NCBI GenBank assembly: GCA_030407085.1
Contig: CM059582.1
Location: forward strand, 55,870,001 to 55,934,000
Source: Trichopria drosophilae
Lineage: Eukaryota > Arthropoda > Insecta > Hymenoptera > Diapriidae
Length of the DNA: 64,000 nucleotides
Direction of reading: 5' to 3'
The translations under genes were made by a program, and so were the position numbers. The first letter of the stretch is position 1. Every line of letters starts with the position of its first letter. Below the pieces are notes generated by a model. That model saw nothing but the letters and a program-made list of their open reading frames with translations. It was not told where the DNA came from and made no database searches. Below, piece after piece: positions 32,833-43,546 of the stretch.

Positions 32833-32975
32833 TACTTACCCATGAGCACTAGTGATATAAGACACTTATGCATGCGCAGTAGTGACATACGACCCTTATG
32901 CATGCGCAGTAGTGACGTACGACACTTATGCATGCGCAGTAGTGACGTACGATACTTATGCATGCGCAGTAGTGG
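32833..32975 (+). repeat. 30-bp tandem repeat inside the piggyBac
   Basis: About four and a half copies of a 30-bp unit with TTATGCATGCGCAGTAGTGA and CGTACGAC. It lies between the transposase start and the right subterminal modules, so in the 5' flank of the transposase gene. A regulatory role is possible but unproven. Confidence 0.85.
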
Positions 32976-33059
32976 AAGAGGACTCTTCGAAGGATTCAGG
33001 ACGAAAATTCCAAATTCGCGATCACGAACATCGAGAGATACAACTTTTGTAGAAATCAA

Positions 33060-33400
33060 CCCATTTTTCGAATTTGCCTCCGCCATATGGGATACGCCAT
33101 TTTAAATTTTAAAAATACGATTTCAGATTCAGACACGTCAAAAACGACAAGGTATTCCACTTTCATCAAAATCTAACCATTTTTCGAACTTGCGTCCGCC
33201 ATATTGGATTCGCCATTTTGAATTCTGAAAATTCGATTTTAGATTCAGATTCAGCGATCTCAAAAACCTTAAGGTACACACATTCATCAAAATCGAATTA
33301 TTTTTCGAACTCGCGTCCGCCATATTGGATCCGCCATTTTGAATTCTGAAAATCCGATTTTAGATTCGGATTCAGCGACCTCCAAAACCATAACACTGAA
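33060..33400 (-). repeat. Inverted 121-bp subterminal modules of the piggyBac, right side
   Basis: Three copies of CGCCATTTTGAATTCTGAAAA-type sequence at about 33095, 33211 and 33332, the complement of the left modules. Spacing is 116 and 121 bases. They are more divergent than the left units. Confidence 0.85.
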
Positions 33401-33484
33401 TTTATAGGATAAATCAATGAAATTTTTTGTCCAAGACAGAAATGGCATGCAAAGCTGATTTTCGCCTGACAGTTAAGGGGTTAA

Positions 33485-35740
33485 TTATAATTTGCTTCCG
33501 GCTAAATCTCGAAACTTGCAGTCATTTATAAATGAATATTCCTTGTATTTAGTTCCACATGGTGCCACGCGTCACGACGGATCCGGATCTCATTCGCAAA
33601 TTGACGTAAGATGAACTTTTGCAGTTTAAAAAATCTGATGTGCCCTTTATCGCGGGTCATGATTACATATTAATTGATTATAAGTTATTAGCTCCTAAGT
33701 CTAGCCCAAAATTGATTAAATTTCGCGATTTCAATTGCACTTCCATGAACGAATTAAATGAAATTCTTGGTGCAAAACTGAAAAAATTTGATTTTGCTTG
33801 TAATAATGTCAAAACAAATATTAATTTTTGGTATACGTGTATATTTAGTACCTTCAATGAGTATGCCCATTATCGAGTAAGAAAAGTATCTTAGCTTTCC
33901 TTACTTTGGTTAACAGCCGGTCTAAAAAATAAGATTAAGGTAAGAAACCAATTATACAAACGGACTCGTCATAACGGTAATTATTTATTATATTCGGAAT
34001 ATAAGCGCGTACGTAGCGGCATTCGTACTGAAATTAAACTTTCCAAGGAAACATACTTAGCCAATGCGATAAATAATGTGGCGAATTCACATAAAATATG
34101 GTCTACTTTAAAAACTGTGGATTCACTAAGCTTAAAGACAATTAAAGAAAATTGTCCGTTAAACCAATTTACCGCTTCAGAACTTAACACCTATTACTCG
34201 TCACTTTCTAGTAAACATCCTTCATGCACTTCCAGTACTTTACAACAGATTCTTTTGGCACCTGAATCTTGTGACTATCCTCTGATTTCCTTTAATTTAT
34301 TAGATGATATTCAGGTATATCAAGTAATTAATTCTTACCTTGCCAAATTTCGTGGCCGAAGCCTACGATTTTTCCTTACATCACTGCTATCTTTAATTCT
34401 TCATTCCAAACCGGAATTTATCCATCTACCTCGAAATTGTCATGTATTATTCCATTAAATAAGTCAGCATCATCTAGATCTCCTTCCGAGACCAGGTCTA
34501 TACCAAACGTACCGCATTTTACGAAACCTTTGATCCACTTGTAGTAAGACAAATAACAGATTTTCTCGAATATAACAACATATTAAGTCCTTTCCAGTCT
34601 GGGTTTCGGCGGAATTTTTATACCCAAACAACACTTCTCAAAATCATGGAGGAGATACATGTTGCAATTGACAATGGGTAATATCTCATACTGGTTCTTT
34701 TTGATTTCACAAAGGCGTTTGACTCTATAAATCATATGATCTTGTTAACTACAAAGAAGAAAATCGATTTCAATAATATAGTTATAAAATGGGTCTTTTC
34801 TTATATATTTGGTAGGACACAATCAGTGATGGACCTAGAAGGTAACCGTTCGGAACGTCTGACGAGTTCATCGGGCGTTCCACAAGGGTCGAATCCTGGT
34901 CACATATACACAGCAATGATGTTTGCTGATGATCTTCAAATTTGTCCGTCATCTTCACTCGATGATCTTAATGTTACCATCGAGAAACTAAGTTCTGATG
35001 GTCAAGCGATTGCTGATTGGAGTAAGACAAAAGGTCTCTCATTAAATATGAAAAAAAAATGCAAGCAATTATATTTGGCACTCCACGAAAATTGTCTTTG
35101 TTATACAACCAGCCTGTTGCACATTTAATCATTGACGGCACAGTTATAGGTACTATGTTGTGAAACGGTCAAAGATCTTGGAGTTATTTTATCGTCGGAC
35201 CTTACTTGGAATAGCTATATTGCTAAAATATCGCGCTTAGTATATGGCACCCTACATGCATTGAAATTTCGTGGCAATCTTCTCTCTCCTAATATAAAAA
35301 TACTACTTGTACAATCTTTGATAATGCCACACATCGACACCCTTGTTTAGTTTATGAGGATGCATCCGAATACCTTAATATTAAATTACAGCGACTCATA
35401 AAGAGTAGCATTAGATTTATATTTTCTCTTAAACGGGACACTCATATTACCCCACATCGTGATAAATTGGAATGGATGACTGTTGAAATGCGTCGGACTT
35501 ATTTTTTAGGCACCTTCGCGTTCAAACTGTTCGCCACTAATACACCAGCCTATTTACTTGAATTATTTCGGTTTCCACATTCCTCGTTGTTGCATCGTGA
35601 CACGTGAAAAATCTTTTACACTGTTGGTTTGGCATCTGTGGAACATATTACCAGAAGATGTGAAGTCTGCTGGCACCGGCGCGGCGCGACGTTTAACCTT
35701 AAATTAGCGAAATATTTATTGTCAAACAATACTGAGTGAT
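33485..35740 (+). pseudogene. ORF2 endonuclease C-part and reverse transcriptase remnant
   Basis: The endonuclease resumes after the piggyBac: NLLPAKSRNLQSF, HGATRHDGSGSHSQIDV, then FIAGHDYILIDYKL. The connector and RT follow in pieces across stops. RT palm motifs appear as LFDFTKAFDS near 34700 and MFADDLQICPS near 34920 (Y replaced by F in the YADD box). The C-terminal half includes DLGVILSSDLTWNSYI (about 35170) and LIKSSIRFIFSLKR (about 35395). A deletion is likely between the fingers and the catalytic box, because the usual QGSxLGPLLF segment is shortened to PQGSNPGHIYTAMM. Confidence 0.8.
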
Positions 35741-35911
35741 CGAAATTTTGATATGGAGCGTACTCTGTAATTAATGCATTTACTGCTTACTAATGATTCT
35801 TTTTTCTTCTGCGCTGTCTATTGCATCAAATATTGTATCAAAGATTGTTTATTGTAACTATGATATTTTTTTTCTTACCACATGACTTTTTAGTCATGGT
35901 ATAATAAAGAC

Positions 35912-35912
35912 A

Positions 35913-35945
<33 letters not shown>
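35912..35945 (+). repeat. (CATA)n tail of the non-LTR element
   Basis: After AATAAAGA come about eight CATA units. Position and adjacency to the RT-bearing sequence make this the 3' tail of the element at 28530-35911. Confidence 0.8.
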
Positions 35946-35946
<1 letters not shown>

Positions 35947-36143
35947 CATACTTGCTAAGAAGACTGAAGAAAACACCAGTGGTGTATCGTCCTTTTAAAT
36001 TAAATTGGTGTGTCATCCTTCTATTTCACATACGTTAATGGTCCATACGTTGTAGTCCCTTAAGAACTTCATCAGGTCGAGTCTTCCAGCTGCGCACGAT
36101 AGTAAAAAAACCTGTAACGTTAAAATATTTAATAATAAAATAG

Positions 36144-36510
36144 CTACATAAAGAATGTGTCAGTATCATACAGTACGTGTCGACGGTCTAGCTGAAGAGG
36201 AAAGGTTCCTGGGGTTAGAAAATAGGTATTCACATACTTATATATCACAGTCAGCTGATCACCGGTCCAGTGTTCCGGTACTTGATTGCTGTCTGGCTGA
36301 CCTAAAACAAAAACCCCAAATAACTTAACCACCAAGAAATAGTCCCTTTTACGTAAAGAATATCCCAAAATTAACTCACCTAATTCGTGAAGTAAATCCG
36401 TGTCGACGTTCTTAGCTCTTGTCACGTAGTTGCTGTCAAACAGCGGAATCCAGCCGGTATTTTCCATTGAATACAGTTTTCTGCTCCTGTTTACGCGATC
36501 CTGGAATGAA
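36144..36510 (-). CDS. Hypothetical small two-exon gene
   Basis: Read on the minus strand, exon 1 contains MENTGWIPLFDSNYVTRAKN and ends ...DLLHEL at about 36379. A candidate GTGAGT donor follows, and the intron ends TTTGTTTTAG near 36303. Exon 2 then reads QPDSNQVPEHWTGDQLTVIY and ends FFM at a TAG (36144-36146). A further acceptor, TTCCAG, stands upstream near 36510. The spliced product would be about 80 residues. I recognise no domain. It lies outside any element I can delimit, so it may be a host exon pair. The intron could equally be read through, giving 107 codons. Confidence 0.4.
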
Positions 36511-36963
36511 CATCACAGAGACACAATTACTGTCACGCACTATTTCCGATGATTAATTTATTAATTTCGAGATTTTTAAAGAAAAACGAGACGATCTGTC
36601 CCACGGTTCGTAGTTTGCCGTAGACTACCAGTTGCTCAGTTTCTCGCGCATCTACTCAGCCATATTACCGAGTCTCTTTTCTAATTGGTCCGTTCCTAAG
36701 TGTGACATCTGTGTTGCTCTTCCCTATTCGCACAGTTGACGTTCGTCGCACTCATGCATGGGATAGACGCTATCACCGTCGCAGTCGTCAAGTCGACGTT
36801 CATCACAAACGTGCCCATTATAGGGTAACATACCGGGGGAGTTGTTCGAGGCAAGACATATCGGAACCCATGTTACGAACCCACGTACCGAGTGCGGATA
36901 AGCCGCGGGGGGTGGGGGGGGGGGGTCGGCAGCGGTCCCAAATTCGTACCTTCGCCCAGCTGG
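36511..36963. other. Spacer with GC-rich part
   Basis: Contains a G/GT run at 36905-36926 and short unrecognised frames on both strands. It may include the promoter side of the minus-strand hypothetical gene. Confidence 0.4.
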
Positions 36964-37418
36964 CAGGGTTACCAGATTAGGCGATTTGTCACCTTTTAGG
37001 CGACTTCTAAAGCCAGTTTGCGACACAAAATGGCTCCAAAGCGACTGTCGCCATATAGGCGATTTGTTATTTTTCGATGTCGCATTTAAGCGATTTCACT
37101 CCCAATTCATAGTTACAGAGCGTATTTGGGCGGCTACACTGCGGGCACACCGAGTGTACTCAAAGCTGCCCGACTCAAGTTTCACGTTGCAGCCGCAGCG
37201 CTGCCTGTCGTCGCATAATGGGCCTACGGCACGTGAGTCTAATCCATGAAGTAAGAGATATCTCTCACTTCATTAATTTCATGGTCTAATTAGGATTTGT
37301 TTATGTATATGTCGGCTGATGCAGAGCTCGGAGCTGAAACCTCTATTGTCCATATTTCAAAGTACATTTGTAACTTTGTACAAATTGCCGTGTCCAAACC
37401 CCGTGATTGTGCAGAGGA

Positions 37419-37860
37419 AAATGGGAAAGCACGGAAAATATAAGAAAAAATACAAGAAAGAGTGGAAGGGTGAACCTGTCTTTAGAGGTATATTTGCTTC
37501 ATATCCATAAATTTTCCTGACTTTTTTATCACAGCCAAACGAAAAGTTTGGATAAATTCAATATCTCTCTCTGGTACAGACACAAAGCCAAACGCAAGAT
37601 ACATAATGTATGCATACCAACTTTGTGTTGGAGCTCGAAGGCTGGTTGGAAGAGAACAAAGATGCTTGTGCAACCATAGACAACAAAGAAGCTCGATGCA
37701 AAGTTTGCAGAGTTGTTTTACGGGCCCAACATGCTGACTTAGTAAAGCATGCTAACCTCATTATTCACAAGCAAAAAATGGCTTCCCTGAAAGTTGAACA
37801 ACAAAAATTACGTTCAAGTTGTTTGATGAATTTATTTCTTATTATTGTGAATTGTTTTTA
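37419..37860 (+). pseudogene. hAT transposase 5' exons with BED-type zinc finger
   Basis: Exon 1 starts at ATG 37419 with MGKHGKYKKKYKKEWKGEP and can be spliced at 37487. The intron 37488-37640 begins GTATAT and ends AG. Exon 2 continues GWLEENKDACATIDNKEA, then CKVCRVVLRAQHADLVKHAN followed by LIIHKQKM. The C-x2-C...H-x5-H pattern is a BED-like DNA-binding finger. This arrangement matches the N-terminus of the hAT-like proteins whose core is found at 45893. The exon 2 frame closes at 37861 or an unrecognised donor precedes it. Confidence 0.65.
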
Positions 37861-37919
37861 ACAAAAAGTGATAATTCTATACCAACCAATATTGATTATG
37901 AAAGTTTTAACGAATGAAA

Positions 37920-38169
37920 AATTTAGAAATTTACTAATCGAGGCAGTATTTGTAATCTTAATCCTTTATGCGAAACTAATTTAAATATTTCTATATTTTA
38001 TTTAAATTAATAACTATTTTCATGCAACATTTTCCATCAATTATATATCTTTAATACCGAAATGTGCAACCGACATTATCCAATTTTGGTAAGTTGTTGA
38101 AGTAAGTTTAGAAATTTACTAACCGTCGCAGCTTTTGAGATCTGAATTCTTTATGGATCGATGCATTAT
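37920..38169 (+). repeat. Two direct repeats of about 50 bp near the palindromic element
   Basis: TTAGAAATTTACTAATCG at 37922 and TTAGAAATTTACTAACCG at 38108 start segments that stay similar for about 50 bases (both continue to CTTTATG), 187 bases apart. They precede the left edge of the palindromic element. Their meaning is unclear. Confidence 0.6.
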
Positions 38170-39225
38170 ATTTCAACGAAGTTTGAAACGACATTCCGTT
38201 TGTGACGGTAAGTTGAACAGACGTGCTTTTCTTCGCTCCGCATTTTCGTCTGATTAGTATTGCTTAAATCTCTTTTTTTGGGAGTTCAATTTATAGAGAC
38301 GTGCTTCCGGACTGGCTTGGATTAATTTCTCAGTGAGCTTTTGAGTGTCCGAGCCTCCAATCCGGATAAATTCAACTTTTTATTCCGTTCATCAATCGAC
38401 GAAGTGACAGTTACACCACACTCTATTATCGGTTCATGCGGTGACGTCACCCTTCTGGAAAAGCAGTGGAGAACCAATCACCAGAACGCTTTTATCGCCA
38501 ACAGTACAGGCAAAAATTCAAATGAAAGGAAGGTCTTTTGCGCAAGGAGTCGACGTTTTGTTTGTCGCAAGTTGAACTTGGCATCTACGTCGCGGCTGAC
38601 ATTTGTTTTTAGGAAGACATGAGCATTTATTTTCTGCACCATTGGATCAGAAATACTGGAGCTGTCAACTTCGCAAAACCGTCGGATTTTCGTACGACAG
38701 CCGATCCCGCTTGGATGTAACTCGCCTGTATATCGGTGAGTTCGTTCCTTACTCGTGTGCGGCCCACCATACGCTCAATGTGCTCATGCCACGCGCTCTC
38801 TCCGTCAATTGCGCGCGCATGCCTCTGGTAGTGTTTGTTTTCGTCCGTGTCCATTCTCCGTCTATACCGCTCGTTCTTCGGTCAGGCACCAGTCGGCAGC
38901 ATCTCTCGGGCGCGACTTTTGACTTTTGATTTTGACATATGACTGATAAAAGCCCGTCTACTATTCGGCCGCAAACTTCTGTCACGCCCGGCACCGTTTG
39001 CACTGACGGAAAGACGGAACAGAGCTTACCGCTTCTACGTCCGCCGATTATATCGGACGCCCCTCAATTGCCAGTAAGTGAATTTCGTACAGAACCAATA
39101 GTTGCAGTTCACTCGAGGACTTTGGTTTCTGTAAACGAAAGCGCGACTGCCCGCTCGCAGACGACGTTTCGAATTCGACACAGCACTCTAGGCGCCGTAA
39201 ATTTTCGCTCCCGTCTGCAGATTCT

Positions 39226-40125
39226 TTGGTTACCCCGATGCCACCTATGGAGACTGTTCCAGTTACGCAGGCCAGCTTAGATTTCTTGCAAAAATCTCTT
39301 CTGGCGGCAATTAGAGAGTCTGAGCGGAATGTCACGGCCAACGTCTCCAAAGCGCTTCAACCAGGGATCGATGAATGCGCCAGGGAAATCGTGGTTGTCA
39401 AGAACGCAGTTGTGGAAATGCGCTCTGATTTTTCTGCTCACGTGGCGGCGCTAGAGGGGAAAATCGAAACGCAGGACCAATTAATTAAAAAGATGGCTGC
39501 CAAGCTGGAGGCTCAGGAAAGAACCTTGAAACGAAGAAATTTAATTTTAAACGGCTTTCAACCTGGCCCAGCCCCCTTGAAGTGTGAAGTTCAAAATTTT
39601 TTAAACGCGAAATTTTCCATGGCAGGTGCAGTATTATCGGCGAGAATAATCCGCGCACAACCGTTGGCCATCCTGGCAGAATTATCTCTGGAAGAGGATA
39701 AGTTCATGATCCTGTCGGCAAAGAAAACCGTCCTTAAAAATTCCACTGTTTTTATCAATTCGGACTACACCGACAACGAACGCTTTATGGCCTTTAAAGT
39801 CAGGGAAGCTCGCCGTGCCGTGGTTGCTAAAGGCTCTTCCTTTAAACAAAAGGGCAATATGATTGCCGTAGATAAGGTTTGGCGAAAATGGTCCGAGGTG
39901 GACCAAGGTTACACGGTCATCTGTGACGGCCCAACACGGGAAAGAAGACCTCTCTCGGCGAGTCGTACAACAAATATTGCTGGTACTTCGGAAGGAAGGT
40001 CTTATCCTTCGTCAACTCCATCGGACTACTCATCGACCTCCAGCGCTGCACAAATTCGCTCGTCTCCGGTTTCATCGCCAATGGATACCGTCGCCCAAAA
40101 TCCGCTCTCGCGTTCAAATTTTTAA
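39226..40125 (+). CDS. Non-LTR ORF1 protein (coiled coil plus RRM-like domain), copy 1
   Basis: 299 codons, intact. Residues about 10-105 are heptad-rich (LEGKIETQDQLIKKMAAKLE then AQERTLKRRNLILNG), a coiled coil running into the start of an RNA-recognition-like fold. Residues about 115-225 keep the pattern seen in L1-type ORF1 proteins (FLNAKFSM, ARIIRAQP, VFINSDYTDNERFMAFKVRE). A Ser/Pro-rich tail follows. No zinc knuckle is seen. ORF1p forms trimers that bind element RNA. The frame overlaps the likely ORF2 start. Confidence 0.75.
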   Translation: MVTPMPPMETVPVTQASLDFLQKSLLAAIRESERNVTANVSKALQPGIDECAREIVVVKNAVVEMRSDFSAHVAALEGKIETQDQLIKKMAAKLEAQERTLKRRNLILNGFQPGPAPLKCEVQNFLNAKFSMAGAVLSARIIRAQPLAILAELSLEEDKFMILSAKKTVLKNSTVFINSDYTDNERFMAFKVREARRAVVAKGSSFKQKGNMIAVDKVWRKWSEVDQGYTVICDGPTRERRPLSASRTTNIAGTSEGRSYPSSTPSDYSSTSSAAQIRSSPVSSPMDTVAQNPLSRSNF

Positions 40126-43100
40126 CGGGTCCCCGTCCCCTGCCTCGATTTCCTGCCGTAGCGTCTGCCACCAATAGGAGGGCGTCTTTATCGCGCGGCA
40201 GCGTTGCGCGTGGTAACGTCCAGTCGGTTCTTAGGGTAGTTTTTTGGAATGCCCGCGGTTTTTTTAATATTAAAGAAAATTCGTTTTATTCGTCTTTCAG
40301 GGTTTTTAATTTTTCTGAGACATGGTGCGACTCCCTCCCCCGTGTTGAGGAGTTAAGTATTGGTCATTCGTTAATTTTCTCTCCGGCGGTCCGCTGCAGT
40401 AACTTTGGTCGCTGCAGCGGCGGTCTCCTGTCCTTAATTGATCTTACTTTTTCTACTAGACAACTTGCTGCTTCTCCTTATTGGCTCTTTTATCTTCTTA
40501 ACACTTCCCCGATAAAATTAATAATTAGTTCCTTTTTTTTTTCTCCTAATTCCGATTTAACTTCCCAGCTTAAAAACCTGCAACCTGTACTAGACTCCTT
40601 GAGTTTCCAATATCCTGACTGTTTAGTTCTTCTAGGTGGGGACTTTAATTCTCGAGTGGGCTCATTTGTGCTTACAGTGATGTCCCTCAACTTTTTGATA
40701 GCTCTTCAATTCGGACGTCGAGGGAGTCGCATGATAGAATCTGTAACAGTCGCGGATCTCTTCTGTCCGATTTTATGCAATGTAACAATTTTGTCTTGTT
40801 AAACGGGCGTAGTCCTAGCGGCAACCCCGCGCACTTTACGTTTCTCGGGCAGAGGGGATTCGGCAGTGTTGATCTCGTTTGGGTTTCGGCTTCCCATCCC
40901 TCATTCATTTCTGATCTTGAAACCGGCGATGGTCTTTTCGGATCCGATCATCTGCCAATAATTATCTTGCTTTTCTTGCATTCTGAAAACTCTCTTTTGG
41001 AGCCGGACGCTGTCGTGCCGTTTGGGCGAAGCTCGGTGAGATTCTCCAGGTCGTGTGACGGGGTAGTGAATTTTGTAGAGTGCCTGAATCACTCGCTTAA
41101 TGTAATTAATTTCGATGATTTGTACCCTATAGACGCCTGTTATGACATTTTTTCGAATGCTATTCGCGCCGCTGCGTCCGAATCAGGCCTGATCACGAAA
41201 TCTAATAGGCAAAAAAAACGTAATTGTTATGTATCGTCTAAAATTTGGTTCGATGGGGACTGTGTCGCCGCGAGAAGGACCCTTCGTCTGTCCCTAAGAC
41301 AAATGAGAAGAAGTGCCTTCACCGCCGAGTCTACTTGCACATTTATTAATGCTAAAAAACTTTATTTGAATTTAATCAAGCGCAAGAAATCGGAATATAT
41401 CGAAGCGATTTCCGGTAAATTCGCGTTAGTCCGTAACTCCGCGGATTTTTGGAGCGCTTTTCGATTTTTTAGGAAAAAGCCCGGTGTGGGACAACAGGTG
41501 TCTGACGAATCCTGGAGAGCTTATTTCCTGGAGATTTTTCCTCGGGAACGATGCCCCCTCGAGACGTATATTGGCAACTTTGACCCTGCATTGGACTCTC
41601 CCTTTTCTATGGCGGAACTTAGGGACAGTTTAAGGAGACTAAAGATAGGCAAAGCCATAGGTCCTGATGAGTTACCGGCAGAACTCTTTAAATTATTAGA
41701 TGAAACTTGGCTCACCCACCTTTTGCAACTGTTTAATAGGATTTTTCTTGGGGAGATTTTCCCCTCGGGTTGGGCCAGCGCTTCCATTTTTACGCTTTTC
41801 AAGAAGGGCGCGCGAGACGATCCGTTTAATTATCGTCTGATTGCGATATCGAACGCGGTCACTAAAATTTTTTCCCAGATGTTGTGCACGCGATTGACTG
41901 ACTGGGTTTCGCAGAGGGAAATACTGCCTGAGGAACAATCCGGATTTCGGGGCGGTAGAAGTACCGAGGATAACATCTTCGCACTTCTCGCCACCGCACA
42001 AATCGCGCTCCGTAGGCCAAAGGCAAAAATATATGGCCTGTTTGTCGACTTCAAAAGAGCTTTCGACTCAGTTCCCCACGCATTGCTCTGGAGAAAATTA
42101 CTTAGCCTCGGTATTAGTGCCAAGTTTGTGCGTCTGCTGTGCGCCTTATATCGAACAGCCACGGTTCGTCTCTCCACGGAAAATTCCACTGCGATGGAAT
42201 TCAATGTAACGAAAGGCGAAATACTAAGCCCTTTATTATTTATCTTGTACATCCCAGATATTGTATCTTTTTTTCGCGAGAAAGGTGCGCGCGGAGTGGA
42301 TGTAACATTATCGGTCGACTTAATGATGTTGCTCTATGCCGACGACCTGACCATCTTCGCGTTTTCTCCAGCGGATATGCGTAAGAAGTTAATCTTGCTA
42401 TCTGAATATTGTACCACGAACCAATTAACAGTCAATACTAGTAAAACAAAGATTATCTGTTTTAGAACAGCTGGACGTCTGGATGAGCATTCGAGATCTT
42501 TTTTTTATAGAGATGGTCCGGTCGAGGTTGTGAGCAGCTACCGCTTCCTAGGTATCGTATTTTCATCCTCTGCGCTTGGTTGTCTGCCAACAGAGGACGC
42601 CGTTGTCCGAACAAACGCTGCGTCTGCCGCAGTTTTAACAACTATTTATTCGGCGAAGATAGATGCTTGGGATGCTTATTGGAAACTCTACAACGCGCTG
42701 ATCGTTTCCGTGCTTCTATACGCAGCACCTTTTTGGTCTCTTCGTTATTTGGAAAGGCTGGAGTCCGTGCAAATTGCTCTTTTTAAGAAGCTTTTCAATT
42801 TGCCAAGAAATGCAGCGGCCTACTTAATTCGGTTGGAACTGGGAATACCCTCAATTGCGGTAGAAATATTTAATAGAGCTATTAAATGGGTAATAAAAAC
42901 CCTTAGAGTGCCGGACTCCAGGCTTCCAAAAATCTTATTGATGCGTCTCAAGGATTTATCCACCGCTTCGCAGGATTCTGGGAATTGGTTAACCCACTTA
43001 AGGGCTTTGGCTGACAGGGCAGAGGCGGGCGAGCTCTGGGAACATTTTAATGCCGAATTTTGGGAGCGTTCCGGGCCAGTTTTGGTCAGCAAATTTTCAG

Positions 43101-43546
43101 AAGCCTGTAGAAAGAAAGACCTTGCATCCTATTTCATGTCAGAATCCATTCAGTTGCCAATTTACCGTCTTTCTACGGACACCGCATATACATTGTACCC
43201 TCCTCGCCTGCCCATGGACTGTCTTAGAGTTAGGGCGCAGCTAAGACAAGCGTCGGTTTATTCACGCTCGCTCTTTGTTGCTGGTCGTCGTTATTTTTAC
43301 AACCCGACAGTTTTGTGCACACTTTGCAATCTAAACGCGAACGAATCGTTGCTACATATCTTAACTGAGTGTCCTTTACTAGCACCGGTTAGGCACGAGC
43401 ACGCTGTAATGTTAGGATCGCGACCTGTCCATTCGTCTGGTTTACTGTGCGGCTTAATATGCGCTAATGACGTGTTATCTGCGAAGTTGTTACTAAAATT
43501 CGTTAAGGCCTGTTTTGTACGGAGAGCCTTTTTGCTCGGAGATTAA
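40126..43546 (+). pseudogene. Non-LTR ORF2 (APE endonuclease, RT, CCHC), one frameshift, copy 1
   Basis: The endonuclease opens VVFWNARGFFNIKENS at 40236 and runs to LLGGDFNSRVG near 40650. A shift at about 40660-40690 moves it into the 923-codon frame, which continues FMQCNNFVLLNGRS and GSDHLPIIILL. RT blocks: AIGPDELPAELFKLL, LFVDFKRAFDSVP, GEILSPLLFILYIPD and the active site LLYADDLTIFAF (about 42325-42360). The C-terminus has a CCHC motif CTLCNLNANESLLHILTEC. Only the single shift separates it from an intact ORF2. It would nick DNA and copy the RNA at the nick. Confidence 0.88.

Larger units (their letters stand above)
29402..33480 (-). mobile_element. piggyBac transposon, complete ends, TTAA duplication
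   Basis: The 15-bp perfect terminal inverted repeat CCCCTTAACTGTCAG starts at 29402 and its complement ends at 33480, with TTAA on both sides (29398-29401 and 33481-33484). Inside are four 121-bp subterminal modules on the left, three inverted modules on the right, a 30-bp tandem repeat and one transposase coding region on the minus strand with only two lesions. It sits in the endonuclease of a non-LTR element. The near-intact state and perfect ends suggest a fairly recent copy. The damaged transposase makes it non-autonomous. Confidence 0.95.
28530..35945 (+). mobile_element. Non-LTR retrotransposon (PHD/FP25K-like ORF1, EN-RT ORF2), split by piggyBac
   Basis: ORF1 remnants (28530-29000), endonuclease start (29030-29397), then a 4.08-kb piggyBac insertion (29402-33480), endonuclease remainder and RT (33485-35740), a 3' UTR and a CATA-repeat tail (35912-35945). 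Removing the insertion and one TTAA restores the GDLN-YN endonuclease stretch in frame. Many stops and frameshifts remain in both parts. The organisation fits the I/Jockey-like group; I do not assign a clade. Confidence 0.8.

Noticed and set aside
36036..36107. Third exon of the hypothetical gene (ankyrin-like AAGRLDLMKFLRDYN)
   Set aside because: Joining it would need an intron of only about 36 bases, too short for a normal insect intron, and the motif is too short to call a domain.
39226..43546. Minus-strand frames overlapping the non-LTR ORFs
   Set aside because: They mirror the coding strand and show no independent motifs.
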